A stretch of DNA of 64,000 nt, taken from positions 1 to 64,000 of the forward strand of contig JAJTFK010000004.1 in the NCBI GenBank assembly GCA_021298655.1, written 5' to 3'. The first letter of the stretch is position 1. The number at the start of each line of letters is the position of its first letter. The position numbers and the translations under genes are program-made. Positions 1 to 7,229 of this stretch are shown piece by piece. The notes beneath the pieces are model-generated. The model was not told the DNA's origin. It did not search any database and saw only the letters and a list, made by a program, of their open reading frames with translations. This DNA is from Cryomorphaceae bacterium (GTDB lineage Bacteria > Bacteroidota > Bacteroidia > Flavobacteriales > Schleiferiaceae).

Positions 1-365
1 TAATCCAGGTTTCGGAGTTCGGGTACCAGCAGCGGAAGCACCGCCAAGCTGCTCAGGTGGTGCAGGGTAGCGGGTGCGGGTGTTCGCCCCAGGGGAAGCA
101 CCAGTTCCTCGCCGTCGCGGTAGGACGTTTGAGTGGATTCGCCCGACCGCAGTACGTGCCGCCGAAGATTGCCCTTGGCGTCCATGCTAACCTCGTTTTT
201 AATGCCGGAATAGGTTTGGTAGAAGGACGCGGCTTGGGGGCCGCGGCGAAGGGTCGTTTCGAGCTCCACGTTGGGGTTTTGAACCAGTGCGAAGCGGTCG
301 GTATGTGCGCTGCTGCAGGCGGTAAGGAGTCCGCCGCTAAAAAGCCAAAAAAGGACCCGAAGCAT
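1..365 (-). CDS. Lipoprotein, C-terminal part missing (window edge)
   Basis: The reading frame opens at an ATG at 365 on the minus strand and stays open to the window edge, so only the first ~121 residues are visible. The N-terminus is a lipoprotein signal: a short hydrophobic stretch (LFWLFSGGLLTAC) ending in a lipobox with Cys near residue 17, so the mature protein should be lipid-anchored in the envelope. The rest has no motif I recognise; it includes a stretch reading FYQTYSGIKNEVSMDAKGNL. It is divergent from exonuclease III with 27 bp between the starts. A different overlapping frame is also open here but lacks a plausible signal sequence. Function unknown. Confidence 0.65.
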   Translation of the reverse strand, partial: MLRVLFWLFSGGLLTACSSAHTDRFALVQNPNVELETTLRRGPQAASFYQTYSGIKNEVSMDAKGNLRRHVLRSGESTQTSYRDGEELVLPLGRTPAPATLHHLSSLAVLPLLVPELRNLD

Positions 366-380
366 GCGCTCAAGGTAATG

Positions 381-388
381 TACCTTCG
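381..388 (+). promoter_or_regulatory. -7 promoter box of the exonuclease III gene
   Basis: TACCTTCG, one mismatch from the Bacteroidota TAnnTTTG -7 box, four bases before the ATG at 393. A weaker box for the opposite gene (TTACCTTG read on the minus strand, 371-378) lies beside it. Confidence 0.45.
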
Positions 389-392
389 GCAC

Positions 393-1151
393 ATGAACAT
401 TATTTCGTGGAACGTAAACGGCCTGCGGGCCGTAGCGGGCAAAGGCCTGCACGGCATTATTCGCGACCTGAATCCCGACGTCATGGGTTTTCAGGAGATT
501 AAGTGTACGGTCGACCAAGCCAAAGAGGTTTTGGGCGGACTAGGCTACCACGTTGTGGCCCATGAGGCTGAAAAAAAAGGCTATTCGGGCACGGCGCTCA
601 TCAGCAAAGCGGAACCCTTGAGTGTGGCCTATGGAATGGGCGTTGAAGAGCACGAAGGCGAGGGGCGTGTGATCACGGCGGAATTTGACGACGTCTTCGT
701 GGTGACCACCTACGTGCCCAATTCGAAGGGCGATTTGTCGCGCATTCCGCAGCGCGCCCGGTGGGACCGCGACCTAACAGCCTATCTGGCGGGATTAGAT
801 GCGCGAAAGCCCGTGGTGCTGTGCGGCGACCTGAACGTGGCCCACAAGCCCATTGACTTGAGCAACCCGCAGTCGAACTACAACAAAACGCCGGGCTACA
901 CCCAGAGTGAGATCGACGGGTTCCAGTACCTGCTTGACGCGGGGTTTGCGGACTCGTGGCGCGAACAAAATCCAGGTGTTGCGAAGTACTCATGGTGGAG
1001 TATGCGGTCTGGTGCACGCGCCAAAAACATCGGCTGGCGCTTGGATTACCACGTGGTGTCGCGCCGTCTGATGGACTCGGTGGCGTCCACGGAAATTCAC
1101 GCGGAAGTTCACGGCAGCGACCATTGCCCGGTAAGGCTGGTTTTGGGTTAA
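393..1151 (+). CDS. xth: Exodeoxyribonuclease III (AP endonuclease)
   Basis: A 252-residue enzyme of the exonuclease III/APE1 family, which cleaves DNA 5' of abasic sites in base-excision repair and degrades 3' ends. The family motifs are in order: SWNVNGLRA at the N-terminus, QEIK with the metal-binding Glu, GDLNVAH with the catalytic Asp and Asn, and the C-terminal GSDHCPV with the catalytic Asp-His. The open frame extends upstream to 57, but that extension has no similarity; the ATG at 393 fits the family and follows a -7 box. It converges on the O-antigen-ligase-like gene with one base between the stops. Confidence 0.95.
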   Translation: MNIISWNVNGLRAVAGKGLHGIIRDLNPDVMGFQEIKCTVDQAKEVLGGLGYHVVAHEAEKKGYSGTALISKAEPLSVAYGMGVEEHEGEGRVITAEFDDVFVVTTYVPNSKGDLSRIPQRARWDRDLTAYLAGLDARKPVVLCGDLNVAHKPIDLSNPQSNYNKTPGYTQSEIDGFQYLLDAGFADSWREQNPGVAKYSWWSMRSGARAKNIGWRLDYHVVSRRLMDSVASTEIHAEVHGSDHCPVRLVLG

Positions 1152-1152
1152 C

Positions 1153-3033
1153 CTAACGGAGGTAGGCCTGCTTGGCCTCCAAGAAGGCGGCAAACAGAGC
1201 TTGGTCGTCGAGCTCGTTGCGCTGTAGCACGAGTTTTTGAACGTCGCGGTGCGCCACCGTTTCGGGGCACTGCCGCATAGCCTGGATCACCGCGTTGCGG
1301 TAGTCGGGCTGCTGGTAGTACGCCTCGTCGCCGAAGGCGGCGAAGAGGATTCCGGCCGCTTCCGCAGGCCGGTTTTGCGCCAACAGTGCATGGGCCAAGT
1401 GCATCTGCCCTCCGGGATGCCGCGGAGAACGCCGGAGAAGTTCGCGGTAGGCCTGTTCCGCTGCAGCCGCGTCGCCGCGGTATCGGTAGAGGTTGCCGAG
1501 CTGGTACCAGGTGACCACGTGGTGGGGGTGCAGTTCAAGGGACTGGCGGAAGTAGCCTTCGGCCTCGGCAAAGCTGTTTGCCGTGATCGGACCGCGCTGG
1601 GCCTCCAGGAACATGGACGACATGCCGGCGAAGTAGGGCGAAGGGTTTCCGAAGCGGTCCAGTTCGGTCCAGGCATCGAGGCTTTGAACGGCGCGCGGAA
1701 GGAGGTTGGCCGCATCTTGGCGGGCGTTGAGTGCCAGAAGCTCCTGCTGGTCGCGCTCCGACAAGCGGCCTTGATTGGCCGCGTAGGCATATACGCCCCC
1801 AAGCCCAACAATCAACACGGTCGGTAGCCATTGGGGCAGCCGCAATCGCGCCGTCTTGGTGATTGGACCGAGCATTCCGGCTCCAAGCATGAGCGGTATC
1901 CACACGGCGGCGCGTTCCAACGGAAACTCAAACATGCTGTAGCAGAAGACGATTACGGCCATGCCCGCAATCAAGGAGCTTGCTTCGTCGCGGCGGCTTC
2001 GCCACCATGCCACGGCCATGCCGACCCAAATAAGCAACCAGGATGCCAGTCCGGGGATGCCCTGTTCGGCGGCCACCCAAAGGGCGTCGTTGTGCGGACG
2101 CACTTCGGCCGTAACCCCTTCGGCAACCGACGGGTTCATGCCGCGCAGGCCGTAGCTTGGGAAGTGGATGCGCCATTGTCCGGCACCCACGCCGGTCCAG
2201 GGATGGGCTTCCAGCATGCTGCGGGAGTGCGACCAGAAAACCGCTCGGATGCGCAGGTTGGTGGGGTCCAATAAGTCCCTGCGAACGCGGGGCTGGGCTA
2301 CCAGTGCTGCGACGACCACTAGGGCGAACGCCAGTCCGCCCACCAAGGGCTTCCACGCCCGGGCGTTGGCGATCAAGGTCATCAGGGTCCATACTCCGGC
2401 GCCAATCCAAATGCTCCGGGTGCGCAGCAGGACCATGGCGACGATTGCCACAAGTCCGATGGCGAGGACCAGGGTTCGGGCGCTGCCGGTATGGCGCCGG
2501 TAGAGGAACCACACGGCTGGAATTCCGAGGGCCATTGCCGAGGAGGTGAAGTTCTTGTGTCCCATGATCCCCTGCGCCAGGTAGGGGTCGCTCAAGGCAT
2601 TACGGTGTTCGGTGAGGTCGCTGAACGCGGACCAGGCCTCGACCCCCGCGGCGCCCAGCACGGCCCACGCGAGCATCGGCACATTCCGAATTCCCATGCG
2701 CCAACCCAGAAGGGCTGCGGCGGCGTATCCCAGGTAGCGACCCAACGCGAGGTAGGCTTCGCTCGCGGCGTAAAGGGGAGCAAGCCAGATGCCTGCGGCG
2801 GCCGTAATGGCCAAGGCCAGGCTGCCCCAAACGCTGAGGTTGGGAAGGCCTGCGTCCTCCTCGCTGGATCGCGTGTACTGCCAAATACCCAAGCCCATGA
2901 TCAGCGCCGCGGCTCCTAGGTGCATCGGCCAGTGGGAGGTATCGCCCAACTTCTGAGCAAAGGGTAGGGCGGGCAGCGCAGCAAAAGCCGCGCCCGCAGC
3001 CAGGGCAATCCAATGGGGTCGAGCGTCGTTCAT
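1153..3033 (-). CDS. O-antigen ligase/polymerase-like membrane protein with C-terminal TPR repeats
   Basis: A 626-residue polytopic membrane protein. Residues ~1-400 form about ten or more hydrophobic segments; a Wzy_C-type region contains RTRSIW, HPWTGVGAGQW and PHNDALWVAAEQGIPG, the conserved loop of the O-antigen ligase / polymerase family. Residues ~480-600 form TPR helices (for example YFRQSLELHPHHVVTWYQLG followed by a repeat). Such fusions are common in Bacteroidota and are thought to ligate or polymerise surface glycans, or to be protein O-oligosaccharyltransferases; which one cannot be told here. The ATG at 3033 is preferred over an upstream start because it begins before the first membrane segment and follows a TATTTTTA box. 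Confidence 0.8.
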   Translation of the reverse strand: MNDARPHWIALAAGAAFAALPALPFAQKLGDTSHWPMHLGAAALIMGLGIWQYTRSSEEDAGLPNLSVWGSLALAITAAAGIWLAPLYAASEAYLALGRYLGYAAAALLGWRMGIRNVPMLAWAVLGAAGVEAWSAFSDLTEHRNALSDPYLAQGIMGHKNFTSSAMALGIPAVWFLYRRHTGSARTLVLAIGLVAIVAMVLLRTRSIWIGAGVWTLMTLIANARAWKPLVGGLAFALVVVAALVAQPRVRRDLLDPTNLRIRAVFWSHSRSMLEAHPWTGVGAGQWRIHFPSYGLRGMNPSVAEGVTAEVRPHNDALWVAAEQGIPGLASWLLIWVGMAVAWWRSRRDEASSLIAGMAVIVFCYSMFEFPLERAAVWIPLMLGAGMLGPITKTARLRLPQWLPTVLIVGLGGVYAYAANQGRLSERDQQELLALNARQDAANLLPRAVQSLDAWTELDRFGNPSPYFAGMSSMFLEAQRGPITANSFAEAEGYFRQSLELHPHHVVTWYQLGNLYRYRGDAAAAEQAYRELLRRSPRHPGGQMHLAHALLAQNRPAEAAGILFAAFGDEAYYQQPDYRNAVIQAMRQCPETVAHRDVQKLVLQRNELDDQALFAAFLEAKQAYLR

Positions 3034-3040
3034 ACGGGTA

Positions 3041-3048
3041 TAAAAATA
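3041..3048 (-). promoter_or_regulatory. -7 box for the O-antigen-ligase-like gene, inside a terminator T-tract
   Basis: TATTTTTA on the minus strand, seven bases before the ATG at 3033. The same bases form the T-rich tail of the terminator that ends the ribosomal operon. Confidence 0.4.
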
Positions 3049-3073
3049 AAGCACCCCGCGCGTGGCGGGGTGC
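3041..3073 (-). terminator. Intrinsic terminator of the rpsF-rpsR-rplI operon
   Basis: On the minus strand a perfect 9-bp GC-rich stem (GCACCCCGC, 3051-3059, pairing with 3065-3073) with a five-base loop is followed by TTTATTTTTA. It lies 24 bp past the rplI stop. Confidence 0.85.
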
Positions 3074-3096
3074 TTCCGTTCAAAGGTTTAAAGCGA

Positions 3097-3549
3097 TTAG
3101 GCTTCTACCGGCACTACTTCGAAGTGGAAGTCCACTACTACGTCGCGGTGCAGGCGAACCTTCGCGCTGTTCTTGCCCGATACCTTGATCGAACCGCCGG
3201 CGATTTGGATGTACTTCTTGTCGATTTGGTGACCAAGCTTGGCCAGCTCCTCGGCAACATCTTGGTTGGTGACGGCTCCGAAGAGCTTGCCACCGGTACC
3301 CGCCTTAGCTTCAATCTTCAGCTCTACGCGGCGCAGGGCTTCAGACGTCTTCGTTGCGGCATCGACCATCTTCGCTTCCTTGTGGGCGCGCTGGCGAAGG
3401 TCTTCGGCCAAAACTTTTTTCGCTGACTCGGTTGCCAGAATGGCGTAACCTTGCGGGATCAGGTAGTTGCGGCCGTAGCCGTTCTTCACCGATACGACGT
3501 CGTCCTTGAATCCAAGGTTCTCTACGTCTTGCTTGAGAATAACTTCCAT
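3097..3549 (-). CDS. rplI: 50S ribosomal protein L9
   Basis: 150 residues, the usual length of bL9, which binds 23S rRNA near the L1 stalk. The N-terminal rRNA-binding domain starts MEVILKQDVENLGFKDDVV and carries the glycine-rich NGYGRNYLIPQGYA segment; the connecting helix and C-terminal domain follow. It is the last gene of the S6-S18-L9 operon and is followed by a strong terminator. The start sits nine bases after the rpsR stop. Confidence 0.97.
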   Translation of the reverse strand: MEVILKQDVENLGFKDDVVSVKNGYGRNYLIPQGYAILATESAKKVLAEDLRQRAHKEAKMVDAATKTSEALRRVELKIEAKAGTGGKLFGAVTNQDVAEELAKLGHQIDKKYIQIAGGSIKVSGKNSAKVRLHRDVVVDFHFEVVPVEA

Positions 3550-3558
3550 GGCGTCCGC

Positions 3559-3846
3559 TTATTTAAGGTTGTCGGCTACGTAGGGCATGAGGGCGAGGTG
3601 ACGGGCGCGCTTAATAGCTTGAGCCAATTTGCGCTGGTACTTCAGTGAAGTGCCCGTGAGGCGACGGGGAAGGATCTTGCCCTGCTCGTTCACAAAGCGA
3701 AGGAGGTAGTCGGGATCCTTGTAGTCGATGTGCTTGATGCCGTACTTCTTGAAGCGGCAGTACTTCTTCGAAACCGAAGAATCAATCGCGATCGGCTGGA
3801 GGTAGCGGATTTCGCTCGTACCGGTGGGTTCTAAATTCGTGCTCAT
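3559..3846 (-). CDS. rpsR: 30S ribosomal protein S18
   Basis: 95 residues, bS18 of the small-subunit platform, partner of S6. The conserved core [20 protein letters not shown] and the basic C-terminal [20 protein letters not shown] are visible. The N-terminus is longer than in E. coli S18, as in other Bacteroidota. It lies between rpsF (three bases upstream) and rplI, the classic operon order. Confidence 0.97.
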   Translation of the reverse strand: MSTNLEPTGTSEIRYLQPIAIDSSVSKKYCRFKKYGIKHIDYKDPDYLLRFVNEQGKILPRRLTGTSLKYQRKLAQAIKRARHLALMPYVADNLK

Positions 3847-3849
3847 TGC

Positions 3850-4185
3850 TTAAGCGTTTTTAACCTTTTCACGGCGCTTTGAAGCGTACTCCACACCATG
3901 CTGGTCCAGAACTACGGTCAAAAAGCGAAGAACGCGCTCGTCGCGCTTCATATCCACTTCCAGAGTGGCAATCAGGGAAGAAGGAGCGGTGAACTCTACC
4001 AAATTGTAGAATCCAGACTTCTTCTTGTCGATGGGGTACGCAAGCTTGCGCAGGCCCCAACGCTCTACGTTGATGATGGAACCACCGGCGGCTTTAATGC
4101 TGCTGGTGTATTTATCCACCGTTTCCCTTATCTGATCATCAGACAAGACGGGATTTAGGATGAAAACGGTTTCGTATTGTTTCAT
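3850..4185 (-). CDS. rpsF: 30S ribosomal protein S6
   Basis: 111 residues, bS6, which binds S18 on the 30S platform. It begins [19 protein letters not shown] and contains the typical [18 protein letters not shown] strand-helix region. The open frame reaches back to 4266, but the ATG at 4185 matches the family start and is preceded by AAGGAA and a promoter box. First gene of the operon. The predicted leader is only about 20 nt, too short for an S6:S18 autoregulatory RNA unless a second, more distant promoter exists. Confidence 0.97.
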   Translation of the reverse strand: MKQYETVFILNPVLSDDQIRETVDKYTSSIKAAGGSIINVERWGLRKLAYPIDKKKSGFYNLVEFTAPSSLIATLEVDMKRDERVLRFLTVVLDQHGVEYASKRREKVKNA

Positions 4186-4209
4186 TAGAAAAGTTCCTTT
4201 AAGGGGGCG

Positions 4210-4217
4210 CAAAGATA
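4210..4217 (-). promoter_or_regulatory. -7 box of the rpsF operon
   Basis: Perfect TATCTTTG on the minus strand, 24 bases before the rpsF ATG. Confidence 0.6.
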
Positions 4218-4225
4218 CGCAAAAA

Positions 4226-4699
4226 TCACTTCGAAACCCGCACCGGATTGAGGTCGACGAGTTCAAAGTAATCGCGCAGCACCCGGTCGGGCCGCTGGCG
4301 GTGCTTGAACGCGTACAGTCCTTGGTGCCAGTGCGTTTGGGCCCCGGCCGTATCGGGGTTCCAGTATCCGAGCGAATCGGGGCGCACCACCGTGGGGCGG
4401 CCCGGTGGGTTGCCCCGAACCCACCTCAGGTGGGCTTCCTGGGTATACGTGTTGATTCGAATCACGAAATGGCCGGAATCGCCCCGCACCTTGGGCGTGT
4501 ACACAAAAATCCCGTTTCCCACTTCGCCGCGCAGGTAGTGAATGCTCCGGATGTTTTTGAAGTACAGGTGCCGATTTTCCTGCATGTCCGTGCGGTAGGA
4601 TTCGTCCACCGGGGCGGGTTGGTAGGTGGCCCACGCCAGGCAGAGCCCAACGGCAATTGCGCTGAGGGCACCGGCAAGCAGGCGGCGTTCGGAAAGCAT
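4226..4699 (-). CDS. Hypothetical membrane-anchored protein
   Basis: 157 residues. One N-terminal hydrophobic segment ([20 protein letters not shown], residues ~7-26) suggests an anchor or uncleaved signal, followed by a soluble, probably periplasmic domain containing [19 protein letters not shown] and several Trp/Tyr-rich strands. I do not recognise a family. It is upstream of and co-oriented with rpsF, but the rpsF promoter lies between them, so it need not be co-transcribed. It is divergent from the carotenoid gene (49 bp). Confidence 0.6.
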   Translation of the reverse strand: MLSERRLLAGALSAIAVGLCLAWATYQPAPVDESYRTDMQENRHLYFKNIRSIHYLRGEVGNGIFVYTPKVRGDSGHFVIRINTYTQEAHLRWVRGNPPGRPTVVRPDSLGYWNPDTAGAQTHWHQGLYAFKHRQRPDRVLRDYFELVDLNPVRVSK

Positions 4700-4736
4700 A
4701 CCTCGTAAACAACCCGAACGGCTTTGTGTTCAGTCC

Positions 4737-4744
4737 TACCTTTG
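4737..4744 (+). promoter_or_regulatory. -7 box of the carotenoid gene
   Basis: Perfect TACCTTTG, four bases before the ATG at 4749. Confidence 0.6.
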
Positions 4745-4748
4745 AACC

Positions 4749-5375
4749 ATGCCGTACCGAATTGCGCTTTTAATCGTAGTGGTGACCCATGCCGTGGGCG
4801 CCCTTGGACTTCGCACACCCATGGCTGGTTGGATGGTGTTGCTCACGCCCATCCACCTGCTGCTGACCTTCGGATTGCTCTTTTGGTTTTCGGACCGATC
4901 GGAGCGCCTCAAGGCAGCACTTTTGGCGGTTTTTGGCCTTGGGCTTGGCGTAGAAATCCTGGGCGTGAATACGGGATTCCCCTTTGGCGACTACGTCTAC
5001 CTCGAAGGCCTTGGGCCCAAAATTCTCGAAACTCCCTGGCTAATCGGGGTGAATTGGGCGCTGCTGGGTTTGGCCACGGCGTCTTTTTCGACGGCATTTT
5101 TGGAGGAAGGAACCCGGCTTCAGCGGGCGCTGCTGGCCTCGGTACTGATGCTTAGCCTGGACATCTTGATGGAGCCGGTTGCGCACGCCCACCGGCTTTG
5201 GCTGTTTGCCGGAGGTGTGGCTCCCTGGCAAAATTACCTGTCGTGGTTCGTGGTTGCCTTCGTCGCTCAATGGATGCTTGGGCGCAGCGTTTCGCCGAAC
5301 CGCCTTGCCGCGCCCGTTTTGGTTGCGCAAGCAAGCTTTTTTGCCCTTTCGTGGCTGTGGCCTTTAGCGCGCTAA
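4749..5375 (+). CDS. Carotenoid biosynthesis protein (CruF/DUF422-type hydratase)
   Basis: 208 residues with about six to seven hydrophobic helices. The family signature is the loop EILGVNTGFPFGDYVY around residues 75-90, followed by a later SLDILMEPVAHA segment. DUF422 proteins include CruF, which hydrates the 1',2' double bond of acyclic carotenoid ends; Bacteroidota members are linked to pigment synthesis. No other crt gene is in the window, so the pathway is inferred from the family only. It is monocistronic by appearance, with dnaX 24 bp downstream behind its own promoter. Confidence 0.75.
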   Translation: MPYRIALLIVVVTHAVGALGLRTPMAGWMVLLTPIHLLLTFGLLFWFSDRSERLKAALLAVFGLGLGVEILGVNTGFPFGDYVYLEGLGPKILETPWLIGVNWALLGLATASFSTAFLEEGTRLQRALLASVLMLSLDILMEPVAHAHRLWLFAGGVAPWQNYLSWFVVAFVAQWMLGRSVSPNRLAAPVLVAQASFFALSWLWPLAR

Positions 5376-5379
5376 GCTG

Positions 5380-5387
5380 TAGGTTTG
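5380..5387 (+). promoter_or_regulatory. -7 box of dnaX
   Basis: Perfect TAGGTTTG, 12 bases before the ATG at 5400. Confidence 0.55.
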
Positions 5388-5399
5388 CATCAACGCTCC

Positions 5400-7196
5400 A
5401 TGGAACAGAATTACCTCGTATCTGCCCGAAAATATCGACCCGCGGCCTTTGCCTCGGTCGTGGGGCAGGCGCACGTAACCGAGACCTTGGAGCACGAGGT
5501 GGTCAGCGGACGATTGGCCCAAGCGCTGCTCTTTACGGGGCCGAGGGGCGTTGGTAAAACGACCTGCGCGCGCATTCTCGCCCGACGGATCAACGAAGTG
5601 CACACCGGCGAAGGCCTGGACTACAGCTTAAATATTTTTGAGCTCGACGCGGCCTCGAACAACACCGTCGACGACATTCGCCAACTTATTGATCAGGTGC
5701 GCTTTGCGCCCCAGGTGGGTACCTACAAGGTCTACATCATCGACGAGGTGCACATGCTGTCTCAGGCGGCATTTAATGCGTTTTTAAAAACCCTGGAGGA
5801 ACCGCCGGCGCACGCCGTCTTCATTTTGGCCACCACCGAAAAGCACAAGGTGCTGCCCACCATCCTTTCGCGGTGTCAAATTTTTGATTTTAAGCGCATT
5901 GGCATAGGGGATATTGCCGAGCACCTCGCGTGGGTTGCGGCCCAGGAGGGCATAGATGCCGCGCCCGAGGCCTTGCACGCCATTGCCGAGAAGGCGGACG
6001 GTTCCCTTCGGGATTCCCTGTCCATTTTTGATCGAATTGCCGCGTTTACTCAAGGTGGAACAATCAGCTACGAACGCGTTCGCCAGAATTTGCAGCTCGT
6101 AGATCGGGCCTTGTTCGTTGCCCTGTGGGAGTCCATTGAGGCAGCTGACCGGGCATCGGTGCTTACCGCCATTCAGGATGTGATCGATCAAGGATTTGAT
6201 TTACAGCGTTTTTTAGTAGGGTTTACCGGCTACGTTCGGGAACTCCTCCTGGCGCACCACCCGGCTACCGTGGCCTTGCTCGATGTGCCCGAGTCGGCGA
6301 AAAAGGGGGTGCTCGAGGCGTCAAGTCGGGCGCCGGTTGCTCGTGTGGCCTCGGCTTTGAAGCGCCTCGTTGCAGCCGACGCCGGCTACCGCGCGGCGAG
6401 CAATGCGCGCTGGCACGTAGAAGTCGCCCTGCTGGACTTGATTGACGCGGAAGCCCCGGACGAAAAAAAAAAGTCCCGTAGCGAACTAAGCGCCCCAGCC
6501 AGGGAATCCATCCCGGCGCCAACCCAGCCGGTCAAGGCAGACCTTCCGGAAGCACCACCCAGCGCGGCCGTCCCCGCCCCCGAGGTCCCAAGCCCCCCTT
6601 TGGCAGCGGTGCCGGAATCCACGGCGGAACGCGAACCGGCCACCGAGGCAGCGATCGCAGAGCCCGTGCGGGAACCGCGAACGGGCACGGAGGCTAAAAT
6701 TCGGCGTACCGCGTTTTCGCTCAAGGACTTAAGTGCGCCAGCTGCTGCTTCGTCGGTGCCGGTCCCGCCGCAAAATGAGCCCGAGGAACCGGACGAGGTT
6801 GCGAACGATCTGGGGGTTGTGGAGCGGCGCTTGCGCCCGTTTACCCAAGAGGCTTTGGAGACCGCCTGGCTCGAATCCGCTACGTCCCTGGACGAACTTC
6901 CCGTGATCAAGGCCATTGTTCAGCAGGTCAAGCCCGTTCGCGAAGACGACTCCCTGGTGCGGGTAACGGTAGAGAACGAACTTCAGGAAGAGTACCTTAA
7001 TTCCGTTCGAGATCGGGTGATCCCCTTTCTGCGTCAAGCGCTTCACAACGACTCCATTAAACTGCGCACCGTAATTGAGGAGGGTGCGGTGAATGCGCGC
7101 CTCGTATACACGCCCGACGAGCGCTACGCCTTTTTGTTAGAAAAAAATCCATATTTAGATGATTTTCGAAGAGAATTTCAGCTAGATATCGAGTAA
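5400..7196 (+). CDS. dnaX: DNA polymerase III subunit tau (with predicted gamma by slippage)
   Basis: 598 residues. Clamp-loader ATPase: Walker A GPRGVGKTT at residues ~47-55, Walker B IIDEVH at ~113-118, sensor-1 TTEKHK and the SRC finger in LSRCQIFDFKR. The zinc-binding four-cysteine insert of E. coli DnaX between Walker A and the ELDAASNN segment is absent; I recall the same from flavobacterial homologues. Domain III ends near residue 350, followed by a Pro/Ala/Glu-rich linker (~360-480) and a tau-type C-terminal domain. At the domain III/linker junction an A10 tract could shift the frame into immediate stops and yield gamma. ATG 5400 is chosen over a TTG at 5385, which lies within the promoter spacing. 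Confidence 0.95.
   Translation: MEQNYLVSARKYRPAAFASVVGQAHVTETLEHEVVSGRLAQALLFTGPRGVGKTTCARILARRINEVHTGEGLDYSLNIFELDAASNNTVDDIRQLIDQVRFAPQVGTYKVYIIDEVHMLSQAAFNAFLKTLEEPPAHAVFILATTEKHKVLPTILSRCQIFDFKRIGIGDIAEHLAWVAAQEGIDAAPEALHAIAEKADGSLRDSLSIFDRIAAFTQGGTISYERVRQNLQLVDRALFVALWESIEAADRASVLTAIQDVIDQGFDLQRFLVGFTGYVRELLLAHHPATVALLDVPESAKKGVLEASSRAPVARVASALKRLVAADAGYRAASNARWHVEVALLDLIDAEAPDEKKKSRSELSAPARESIPAPTQPVKADLPEAPPSAAVPAPEVPSPPLAAVPESTAEREPATEAAIAEPVREPRTGTEAKIRRTAFSLKDLSAPAAASSVPVPPQNEPEEPDEVANDLGVVERRLRPFTQEALETAWLESATSLDELPVIKAIVQQVKPVREDDSLVRVTVENELQEEYLNSVRDRVIPFLRQALHNDSIKLRTVIEEGAVNARLVYTPDERYAFLLEKNPYLDDFRREFQLDIE
6462..6489 (+). other. Predicted slippage/frameshift site in dnaX
   Basis: Codons 355-358 form GAA AAA AAA AAG, a run of ten A (6463-6472). 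A -1 shift (or one extra A in the mRNA) reads Lys-Val-Pro and stops at TAG 6479-6481; a +1 shift (or one lost A) stops at TAA 6487-6489. Either gives a ~360-residue product ending just after domain III. A possible stem pairs 6490-6494 with 6115-independent downstream bases at 6515-6519, with an inner 4-bp stem; its distance from the tract (17 nt) is long for a stimulator. Confidence 0.6.
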
Positions 7197-7213
7197 AACT
7201 GCGGTTTCTTTGA

Positions 7214-7221
7214 TACTTTTG
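7214..7221 (+). promoter_or_regulatory. -7 box of icd
   Basis: Perfect TACTTTTG, eight bases before the ATG at 7230. Confidence 0.6.
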
Positions 7222-7229
7222 CATTCCTT

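Noticed and set aside
53-484. A 143-codon minus-strand frame covering the first gene
   Set aside because: The frame opening at 365 gives a proper lipoprotein signal and stays open to the edge; the longer frame overlaps xth and lacks such features.
6462-6489. The dnaX A10 run as a sequencing error
   Set aside because: The zero frame continues without interruption into a normal tau C-terminal region, so no base needs to be added or removed.
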